Assembly (NCBI GenBank): GCA_945874155.1
Contig: CAMCFO010000017.1
Coordinates: 1-52,569 of the forward strand
Reading direction: 5' to 3'
Length of the DNA: 52,569 nt
Source of the DNA: an uncultured Bacteroidales bacterium
Lineage (GTDB): Bacteria; Bacteroidota; Bacteroidia; Bacteroidales; UBA932
Shown one piece after another: positions 47,047 to 52,569 of the stretch. Under the pieces are notes generated by a model. That model saw only the letters and a list, made by a program, of their open reading frames with translations, was not told the DNA's origin and made no database searches. A program made the position numbers and the translations under genes. How positions within the stretch are numbered: the first letter of the stretch is position 1; every line of letters begins with the position of its first letter.

Positions 47047-48609
47047 TCACTGAATTGTGGGTTTTGGTTCGAAGCCGAGAGTGTTGATAATACCTCTTTT
47101 GAGGTTGTCATTGGTTTCGTTCCATTCCTTTGAGCCGTAGTACCAGCATAGGTATCCTTTCGGAACTTGTGCTATCGGAGTTCCTGAATATTTTCCGTCT
47201 GGCATTAGTTCCGCAGGGGGCAAGGATGTTGTATTATTGAAATGATTTTCGAGCCTGTATTTCAGGTAGGGATGGATCTTTGACTGGTATCCGGATTGGA
47301 TACACCACATGATGTATGAGAGGGGAACATTTTCTATCGGTGTGCCTGCGTATTTTCCTCCGGGAAAGACAACATCGCCGAAAGGTCGGGAATCACCTTT
47401 ATAGAGCAGACCGATACATTGGATCGGGATGCCGGATAGGAGTCTGTTGTTGGTTCCATACATATTCCATTTTCCGTTCTCGAAAGAGAATGTAATATCT
47501 TCTACTTTGCCGAATCTTGTGACATTACCGCCCATATCAACTATTATGCAGTTTTCCTTGTCTGGATGGATACGAACACCGCGTCCGACAATTTGGTAAT
47601 ATTTTGCGACAGAGTTTGTGGCGAATCCAAGGATTATGAGGTCAGTTTGTGGATAGTCGAAACCGCATGCGAGAACTCCGACGTTGAATAGGACACGGAT
47701 TTCTCCATTACGGAATGCGTTTATCACTATGTTGCGTTCCTTTTTCCCCATATCTCCGCTTATGTATGCGGCTTTCTCGCAGTCTTGTGAAAGGAGTTTA
47801 GCTTCTTCTACTGAGGGGACATATACAAGACAGTGTTTTCTTTTTCTATAGTAGGCGAGGCATGCGAATATGTTTTGTCTTATGTTATTGTATTCGTAAG
47901 ATTCCCTTATTGATTGTTCAGAGAAGTCGGTCCCGCTTGTGTTGATTCTGAGCATTCTGGTGTCGAATGGTATCATATCATATTTCAGAGGCGACCAGAA
48001 TTTCAGGGAAGTCATTTCGTTTATTTGGCCTATGTGAATGATTGATTTGAAGAACTTGCCCGAAGGAGAGGTATTGGTGAGCATGATGATTTCGCTCCAC
48101 TTGTCAAATCGTTCGTTATGTTTTTCTCCGAACTGTTCCAGTTTAAGAGGTGTGGCGGTGAGTCCGAGAACCTGTTTGATTCCGGAATCCTTGAGGAATT
48201 GTCCGAGCATGGACTTTTCCTTTCGGGGATACAGGTGTGCTTCGTCTATGAGCATCTTTGTGAAACCCAGTTCCTTGAAAGTTGAGCCGATGTTTTTGAT
48301 GGAGCCGATGGTTGCATATGTTATCCTTTCCACCTGTTTCTTTCCGAAAGAGGCGGAATAGATACCGGCTTTGGCTTCTTCTCCGCAAAGGAGCATATAT
48401 TTGTTGTAGTTTTGTTCCAGGAGTTCCTTTGAGGGTTGGACTACGAGCAGTCTTTCGTATTGTGGGATATGTGCTGCTGCAAAAGCCGTCAATATTGATT
48501 TCCCCCAACCTGTCGGAAGTACGATAAGGGCGGGCTCCTCTGAATTGCTGTTGAAGAAATCTATAGCCTTTTTTACGGCTTCTTCCTGATAATTTCTTAG
48601 TTTGAGCAT
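47047..48609 (-). CDS. Superfamily 2 DEAH-box helicase
   Basis: This 520-aa protein has the Q-motif-like LRNYQEEAVKKAI, Walker A LPTGWGKS (31-38), the DEAH box at 122-125, LGLTATP (III), and C-terminal motifs IRVLFNVGVLACGFDYPQ (V) and QIVGRGVRIHP (VI), as in the type-III-restriction/UvsW-like helicases. The C-terminal tail has two copies of a G-K-Y-(A/S)-GTPI-x2-VP module (GGKYAGTPIENVP and DGKYSGTPIAQVP), which resembles the small domain at the end of ExoX-type nucleases. It probably remodels branched DNA. The gene converges on the zincin-repeat gene. Confidence 0.85.
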   Translation of the reverse strand: MLKLRNYQEEAVKKAIDFFNSNSEEPALIVLPTGWGKSILTAFAAAHIPQYERLLVVQPSKELLEQNYNKYMLLCGEEAKAGIYSASFGKKQVERITYATIGSIKNIGSTFKELGFTKMLIDEAHLYPRKEKSMLGQFLKDSGIKQVLGLTATPLKLEQFGEKHNERFDKWSEIIMLTNTSPSGKFFKSIIHIGQINEMTSLKFWSPLKYDMIPFDTRMLRINTSGTDFSEQSIRESYEYNNIRQNIFACLAYYRKRKHCLVYVPSVEEAKLLSQDCEKAAYISGDMGKKERNIVINAFRNGEIRVLFNVGVLACGFDYPQTDLIILGFATNSVAKYYQIVGRGVRIHPDKENCIIVDMGGNVTRFGKVEDITFSFENGKWNMYGTNNRLLSGIPIQCIGLLYKGDSRPFGDVVFPGGKYAGTPIENVPLSYIMWCIQSGYQSKIHPYLKYRLENHFNNTTSLPPAELMPDGKYSGTPIAQVPKGYLCWYYGSKEWNETNDNLKRGIINTLGFEPKPTIQ

Positions 48610-48633
48610 GATGCAGGTAATTTGAGAAAAGAA

Positions 48634-48660
48634 AAGCCCGGATCGTCACGACCGGGGCTG
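48634..48660 (-). terminator. Hairpin upstream of the helicase gene
   Basis: On the minus strand AGCCCCGG-TCGTGACGAT-CCGGGCTTTTCTTTTC is a stem followed by a T-rich run, 25 bases before ATG 48609. It has the form of a terminator or attenuator. Confidence 0.55.
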
Positions 48661-48684
48661 CAAGTTTGTATTGTTATCAATAAA

Positions 48685-48711
48685 TACCCAAGAAAGCGTG
48701 AAAGTTGGGTA
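48685..48711 (-). terminator. Stem-loop after the tRNA-like element
   Basis: TACCCAA pairs with TTGGGTA and is followed by TTTATTG on the minus strand. It could end the transcript of the tRNA-like element at 48714-48794. Confidence 0.5.
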
Positions 48712-48713
48712 GC

Positions 48714-48794
48714 CCCCGCCGGCGGATTCGAACCGTCTTTGTACGTCTTGTTGTTGATTGCAAGCGATACAAATGCCAAAGGTTTCAGACGGGG
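48714..48794 (-). ncRNA. tRNA-like element (noncanonical)
   Basis: Minus strand: CCCCGTC (5') pairs with GGCGGGG (3') over seven bases including one G-T, forming an acceptor-like stem. It is preceded on the 3' side by GACGG-TTCGAAT-CCGCC, a T-arm with the consensus TTCGAAT loop and one mismatch. Between the arms TTTGTA pairs with TACAAA and CTTG with CAAG, so the middle is a single long stem and not a normal anticodon arm. A canonical D arm and U33 are missing. The total length is 81. It may be a decayed tRNA or a tRNA mimic. Confidence 0.4.
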
Positions 48795-48804
48795 TGTATG
48801 GAGT

Positions 48805-49401
48805 TTACAAGTCTTCAATGAACTGTTTTTCTTTCATTGACCTGGTCGTTTCAAGTCCGGTTCTGTCTGTGTATGTTATAGTCAGAAACATATCGTAACT
48901 GTTTACATGGCTTTTGAATTTAGCATTGATTTTGATTTCGATTGTGCCGTTGGGTAAAGACCAGAGACAGTAGTATGTGGCTTTATTCGATGTAAATGCT
49001 CTTTCCTCAAATCCGTCACCTTTGGTATATGGAGCGAGGAATTCCTCTTGTCTGCCGAAAGGTGCTCCATATTTTTTTGTTATGTTGTTCTTGAACAGGT
49101 TGTAATCTTCTTCAACTTCATTCCATTTCTTTCTTGCGGGAAGTTTTGTGCTTACTGCGTAAGGTGTTCCCTGTTCGGAAACGAGAATGGTAGTTTCAGT
49201 GTCATAACCTGCGAACTGTCCAACGAGGGTGAGATTGTCTTTTTCCTTGAATCCTTTTTCGCAAAGGGCTTTTTTGAGATATTCAGCAGAGTTTTTGATT
49301 TCCACACCTTTGAATTTCAGGTGTCCTTCCTGTTTCTCCTGAGCATTGACTGCCAATGGTAGGAGAATGGCGGTCATAAGTTGGATTAGTTTTTTTCTCA
49401 T
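48805..49401 (-). CDS. Secreted or periplasmic protein, 198 aa
   Basis: The N-terminus MRKKLIQLMTAILLPLAVNAQE is a classical signal peptide with cleavage expected after VNA. The mature part is beta-rich and not recognised. It is transcribed opposite to the TraO-like gene. A role in the envelope is likely. Confidence 0.65.
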   Translation of the reverse strand: MRKKLIQLMTAILLPLAVNAQEKQEGHLKFKGVEIKNSAEYLKKALCEKGFKEKDNLTLVGQFAGYDTETTILVSEQGTPYAVSTKLPARKKWNEVEEDYNLFKNNITKKYGAPFGRQEEFLAPYTKGDGFEERAFTSNKATYYCLWSLPNGTIEIKINAKFKSHVNSYDMFLTITYTDRTGLETTRSMKEKQFIEDL

Positions 49402-49446
49402 AGCAAAAAATTTTTACAAATGTAATGAAAAGATTTTAAATATATG

Positions 49447-49454
49447 TATCTTTG
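49447..49454 (+). promoter_or_regulatory. Promoter -7 box of the TraO-like gene
   Basis: TATCTTTG is a consensus Bacteroidetes -7 box. The transcript would start near 49460. Confidence 0.6.
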
Positions 49455-49484
49455 TGCCATAAACCTTGTTATGATATGTATTTT

Positions 49485-50069
49485 ATGTCAATGAGTTTCA
49501 GACTGAAAATTTTCTTGCTTTTGATTTTGGGTTTGACAAGTATTGATGCTGTAGCCCAGAGACTTGTTAATGGAGAACATATGATAGGAATATCTGCCAA
49601 TTGTTGGAATCAGTATGGGATTGCGGTAGATTGGGGAATGTGCACACACGGAGGGAAGATTATAGGTGGGGCGACATATCTGTCAACATCCGAGTTTGAA
49701 TATTATGTGGCTGCAGATGATGAGATTCCTGAAGGCCGATGGAATGTAGGTGCGAACGACTGGTATGCATCAGGAGGTTATATGTTCCGTATAGTCAGCA
49801 ACAGAAGAAGGGATTTGAACTTATGGTTGGGAGGAACCTTGGATTTCGGAGCGAGACAGTATCTACTTCCCAATGGCACTTATGGAATTCCGAAGGCAAA
49901 GTTTCTATATGGCTTGAGTCCGAAGATAGAGTTTGAATACTTCCCTTCAACGACATTTTCGCTATCTATATTTATGGAGCCGAGGATACAGTGTTACGGA
50001 CATTCTGTATTTGATAAAGTTTTCTATTTTGAGATAGGCATCGCGTTTAATTTCTATTTCATGCTGTAA
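49485..50069 (+). CDS. TraO-like conjugation protein
   Basis: The protein is about 194 aa. The start is uncertain (ATG 49476, 49485 or 49491), and 49485 gives MSMSFRLKIFLLLILGLTSI as the start of a signal peptide ending AVAQ. The body (WGMCTHGGKIIGGATYLST, the MFRIVSNRRRDLNLWLGGTL region, SPKIEFEYF and a final aromatic FNFYF) matches the outer-membrane beta-barrel-like pattern of TraO proteins of Bacteroides conjugative transposons. It would be part of the conjugation apparatus. The assignment rests on pattern and context. Confidence 0.55.
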   Translation: MSMSFRLKIFLLLILGLTSIDAVAQRLVNGEHMIGISANCWNQYGIAVDWGMCTHGGKIIGGATYLSTSEFEYYVAADDEIPEGRWNVGANDWYASGGYMFRIVSNRRRDLNLWLGGTLDFGARQYLLPNGTYGIPKAKFLYGLSPKIEFEYFPSTTFSLSIFMEPRIQCYGHSVFDKVFYFEIGIAFNFYFML

Positions 50070-50153
50070 AAGAAAATGTACGATTGTTTTGTAAATCGTG
50101 CGAATAGGGGATATAATTCTATATCAACTATTTCATATTGAAAAAAATGTATT

Positions 50154-50161
50154 TATGTTTG
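50154..50161 (+). promoter_or_regulatory. Promoter -7 box of the tandem OB-fold gene
   Basis: TATGTTTG fits the Bacteroidetes -7 consensus. It lies inside the longest open frame, which is why a downstream start was chosen for the gene. Confidence 0.55.
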
Positions 50162-50202
50162 CATCGGATAAAGGAAATTCCATATCAAGGAAAGGAAATC
50201 CA

Positions 50203-51087
50203 ATGTCAAACCAAATACTTTTTATTATGAGAGAAAAAAACATTAACGAGGCTCAGGTTTACGGTTATGTGAACGGAGTCAGAATCAAGGAACTTGAGAA
50301 CGGTAAGTCCATTGTCAATGTCCAGATCAGATCAGCTCAGAGTTATCCTTTGAAGGAAAACGGAGAAATCAAGACTAATGAGAAGGGCAAAACTGAATTC
50401 GGCCAGCGTTCCGATTTCCACAAGGTAGTTTTCGTCACTGACGACGATGCACTTCTTGACACCATGAGGGAAATCCGTACCGATCTCGAAGCAAAGGCTG
50501 CCGGTGAAAAAGAGGTGAAGAACCACACAATGTTTGCTACTGGTGTTCTCGTCGCAAAAGATGACGCTCACATCGCAGCAAAGGAAGACTCTGTATCTTT
50601 TGATAAGGAACTCGAACAGGGCTTGTCAAGGAACTCCATCAACCTTGTCGGAAATATTTCCAACATCAATATCTATGAAGAGCAAGGTTTTGCAACCGCT
50701 TCCATTGCGACTCATTTCTTTGCTCCTTCAGGAGGTGACAAGAAGTACGAAGAGAAGACTTCATACATTCCGGTTGTTTTCAATGCCAAGGCTCTTCCAG
50801 ATTCTTGGAAAGCGATCAAGAATGGTGACATCGCAGTTGGAGACCTTGTGACTGTAAAGGGTATGATGCGTAACAACAACTACACCGACACCAAGGAGAA
50901 CAAGAAGTACGAGATGCGTGTCGATGCAAATACTTTCAAGATTCTTGAAAGGAGCAAGAAGAACGCCGCCAATCAGGCTGAGGCTCAGAAAGCTGAAGTA
51001 AAGCAGGCAGAAGCACCGAAGGCTGAGTCCAAGAAGGCCGAGTCCAAGAAGGCTGCAACTAAGAAGACAAAGGGTGTGACTATGTAG
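50203..51087 (+). CDS. Tandem OB-fold SSB-like protein
   Basis: This is about 294 aa from ATG 50203 (MSNQILFIMREKN), preceded by AAGGAAAGGAAA; ATG 50227 is also possible. Two SSB-like OB folds can be traced: one begins EAQVYGYVNGVRIKEL with SDFHKVVFVTDD, and a second begins NSINLVGNISNINIYEEQGF with YIPVVFNAKAL and GDLVTVKGMMRNNNY. The C-terminus is an alanine-lysine-glutamate repeat (KAESKKAESKKAATKK), replacing the acidic tail of SSB. It likely protects plasmid single strands. Confidence 0.65.
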   Translation: MSNQILFIMREKNINEAQVYGYVNGVRIKELENGKSIVNVQIRSAQSYPLKENGEIKTNEKGKTEFGQRSDFHKVVFVTDDDALLDTMREIRTDLEAKAAGEKEVKNHTMFATGVLVAKDDAHIAAKEDSVSFDKELEQGLSRNSINLVGNISNINIYEEQGFATASIATHFFAPSGGDKKYEEKTSYIPVVFNAKALPDSWKAIKNGDIAVGDLVTVKGMMRNNNYTDTKENKKYEMRVDANTFKILERSKKNAANQAEAQKAEVKQAEAPKAESKKAESKKAATKKTKGVTM

Positions 51088-51104
51088 TCATCACATTGTA
51101 AGAA

Positions 51105-51142
51105 TCCCGGGCCGCCACGTAAATCGTTCCGGTCCGGGTTTT
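51105..51142 (+). terminator. Hairpin between the two OB-fold genes
   Basis: CCCGG(GCC) pairs with (GGT)CCGGG around an AT-rich loop, followed by TTTTAAC, 13 bases before ATG 51155. It resembles the hairpin in front of the helicase gene and may be an attenuator. Confidence 0.55.
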
Positions 51143-51154
51143 AACTGATTTTTT

Positions 51155-51772
51155 ATGAAACAGGAGAATAGAGCGCAAGTGAGTGTGCATTTGGAAGGTC
51201 CGGTCGTTTCGGTTCACCCGAACGATAAGGGTTCTCCTGTCGGTCTCAGGATTATGACGGGGGACTTTGAAAATGCTAAGGACGGAGTGATACCTGATAT
51301 GTGTGTTCACGAAGTCCTCTTGTTTGGTGTAAAGGATAAGACATCTTTCGTTGAAAAGTATAAGCCGAAAACCTTTGTGAGTCTGGACGGTTCCTTGGGA
51401 AGAGATAAGATGGGACAACAGTTCGTCCGTTCAGATGAGAAAAGATTACAGGTTGTTGATAAACTTGGCAAAGATAACAATACCGTTGTAGCGAAGGGTT
51501 ACATAACCCGGATCATCAGCAAGAACGGGCAGTCGGCCATTGATATCGGCGGTTTGTGTGTGACTCTTGGTCGAAAGGAAAATGATGCTTACAATCAGAT
51601 CGTGGAAAACAATCCGACTGATGGTATCCGTTTTGAAGCAACTGGAAAACTTGTTACCAGAAAGTATTCTGATGGACAGAATGCATTTCGTATGATTTAT
51701 GTTAAGGCAAATAGTATAAGGGAACTTGCGAGACTCAAGACTGTCAAGACGCAGGTTTCACAAGTCAAATAA
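51155..51772 (+). CDS. OB-fold-like protein, 205 aa
   Basis: The sequence is beta-rich and repeats patterns such as VVAKGYITRIISKNGQSAID and RFEATGKLVTRKYSDGQN, which resemble strands of SSB-type OB folds, as does HLEGPVVSVHP at the start. It follows the tandem OB-fold gene behind a hairpin and precedes a terminator. It is likely a second ssDNA-binding protein, with moderate confidence. Confidence 0.5.
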   Translation: MKQENRAQVSVHLEGPVVSVHPNDKGSPVGLRIMTGDFENAKDGVIPDMCVHEVLLFGVKDKTSFVEKYKPKTFVSLDGSLGRDKMGQQFVRSDEKRLQVVDKLGKDNNTVVAKGYITRIISKNGQSAIDIGGLCVTLGRKENDAYNQIVENNPTDGIRFEATGKLVTRKYSDGQNAFRMIYVKANSIRELARLKTVKTQVSQVK

Positions 51773-51793
51773 TTACACTATGATTTCTTGTGT

Positions 51794-51831
51794 AGGTGCC
51801 TCCGATGTGATATCGTGGGTGCCTTTTTTTG
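51794..51831 (+). terminator. Intrinsic terminator after the OB-fold genes
   Basis: AGGTGCCTCCGAT pairs imperfectly with ATCGTGGGTGCCT and is followed by a run of seven T. Confidence 0.7.
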
Positions 51832-51838
51832 ACTAAAA

Positions 51839-51864
51839 AAGGGAGGCCGTTTGCGGTCTCCCTT
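51839..51864 (-). terminator. Intrinsic terminator of the 51888 gene
   Basis: AAGGGAGACCGCAAACGG plus CCTCCCTT on the minus strand forms a tight stem followed by a run of T. Confidence 0.7.
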
Positions 51865-51887
51865 GATTTGATGTTGACTGGATTGAC

Positions 51888-52259
51888 TTATTCTTCAAAA
51901 ACGACAGTTGATTCGAAACCTTGGAAGTTCTCTATCTGTTCTTTCAGATTTGTCAAGACATAGATGATTTCTTGGATATCCTGCATGAGCAGTGTGTTTG
52001 TACAATCTGTTTCGAGAAGTCTGTGCTGAAGTGTTTTGATATGAAGTTCAATTTTCGAAACCATTGCTTCTTTGTCTAAGATTTCCCTTTCGGATGCACT
52101 TTCTTCTTCGAGGATATTGATGATTTCATCGCTGTTCACCTCGATTTCACTTGTCAGTTTTTCAATACCTGCTATTGACATTTTCTTTACATCGTCAATA
52201 GTTGCTTTCAGGTCCTTCATGTCTCCACTCAGGAGAAGTTTGAAATTGTTTTTGTCCAT
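51888..52259 (-). CDS. Coiled-coil protein, 123 aa
   Basis: The start is ATG 52259 (MDKNNFKLLL), behind CGAAATTTT. The protein is acidic and predicted to be nearly all helix with heptads (IELHIKTLQHRL and MQDIQEIIYVL). It has no recognised family. A regulatory or structural role is possible. Confidence 0.5.
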   Translation of the reverse strand: MDKNNFKLLLSGDMKDLKATIDDVKKMSIAGIEKLTSEIEVNSDEIINILEEESASEREILDKEAMVSKIELHIKTLQHRLLETDCTNTLLMQDIQEIIYVLTNLKEQIENFQGFESTVVFEE

Positions 52260-52304
52260 AAAATTTCGAATTTTTTGTAGTCCCGGATACCGTAAATACA
52301 AAAG

Positions 52305-52569
52305 GTGAAAAAAGTATTATTTGGGGCCCTCGGATTCGGAATTTTGCATCGAGCTCTTTTTACAAAAAGAACGTCATTGCACAGTGAGGACATTTTCAGA
52401 TGCCTCAAAGGTACAAAAGATTTTTTTAATACGCAAACCCGTGAAGTTACGCCTGTGAACTGTCCTCCTGTGGACGATAGCCGGCTTTCCGGCTTAATTA
52501 GACGGGAGAGTACCACCGACTATTTGAGTGAGAAAGAAGTTCTTGATGTCCAGTGGATAGATTCCGGAT
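52305..52569 (+). CDS. Partial unknown protein at the right edge
   Basis: An open frame from GTG 52305 reads MKKVLFGALGFGILHRALFT and continues without a stop to the window edge (..DYLSEKEVLDVQWIDS). The N-terminus is mildly hydrophobic. No family is recognised. The GTG start and the lack of a visible -7 box keep the confidence low. Confidence 0.35.
   Translation, partial: MKKVLFGALGFGILHRALFTKRTSLHSEDIFRCLKGTKDFFNTQTREVTPVNCPPVDDSRLSGLIRRESTTDYLSEKEVLDVQWIDSG

Noticed and set aside
48597..48818. 73-aa frame between helicase and secreted protein
   Set aside because: It overlaps the start of the helicase gene and the tRNA-like element and has no initiation signal.

Overview
The window looks like part of a large Bacteroidetes (Bacteroidales-type) plasmid or conjugative element. 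Several genes have the Bacteroidetes -7 box (TAnnTTTG) just upstream: about 4443, 5779, 33252, 43201, 49447 and 50154 on the + strand, and 4062, 26473 and 33212 on the - strand. The gene content is that of a replicon: two initiator proteins each beside iteron-like repeats, two ParA ATPases, a ribbon-helix-helix partner, a helicase loader, a sliding clamp, several OB-fold SSB-like proteins, UvrD, an SF2 helicase, a VirD4/TraG-type coupling protein, a TraO-like protein and an ArdC-type antirestriction protein. No ribosomal RNA, phage structural gene or canonical tRNA was seen.

Layout. 1-690: the start of a DNA methyltransferase gene and a long structured leader unit. 690-6930: Rep1, its iterons, ParA1, a SEC-C protein, ParA2 and a ribbon-helix-helix protein, with palindromes built on GTTAWTAAC sitting at the promoters. 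7070-9880: AT-richer cargo with a HaeIII-like restriction-modification pair, a broken ADP-ribosylglycohydrolase and a lipoprotein. 9900-12400: a second iteron/Rep module with a DnaC-like loader. 12570-24440: a long minus-strand block of small unknown genes, a diversity-generating-retroelement (DGR) target gene, a ComM-N-like protein, an HD hydrolase, the beta clamp and a TlpA-like lipoprotein. 24480-30825: UvrD, a remnant DGR target, an IscB/omega-RNA element, ArdC and a second full DGR target. 31062-42689: the coupling protein, SSB, a VWA/zincin protein with a MoxR/CobS-like AAA+ partner, and a third full DGR target. 43223-52569: a DUF488-like protein, a repeat-plus-zincin protein, a helicase, secreted proteins, TraO-like and SSB-like genes.

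The most striking system has two parts. First, four FISUMP/C-type-lectin-like target regions (three intact genes and one remnant) differ from one another almost only at codons of the form NNC where the first two bases vary. This is the signature of adenine-specific mutagenic retrohoming, although neither a reverse transcriptase nor a template repeat lies in the window. Second, these genes and at least six others share a family of structured 5' leaders: a long covarying stem-loop, often with a UGUGGAA-type apical motif, then a short perfect palindrome (CAGGAGGATATCCTCCTG or AGGAAGCATGCTTCCT), then an AAATTTTAT box and the start codon. The leader family may be a co-regulation system and I do not recognise it as a described RNA class. 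All functional statements are from reading the sequence by eye; no searches were run.
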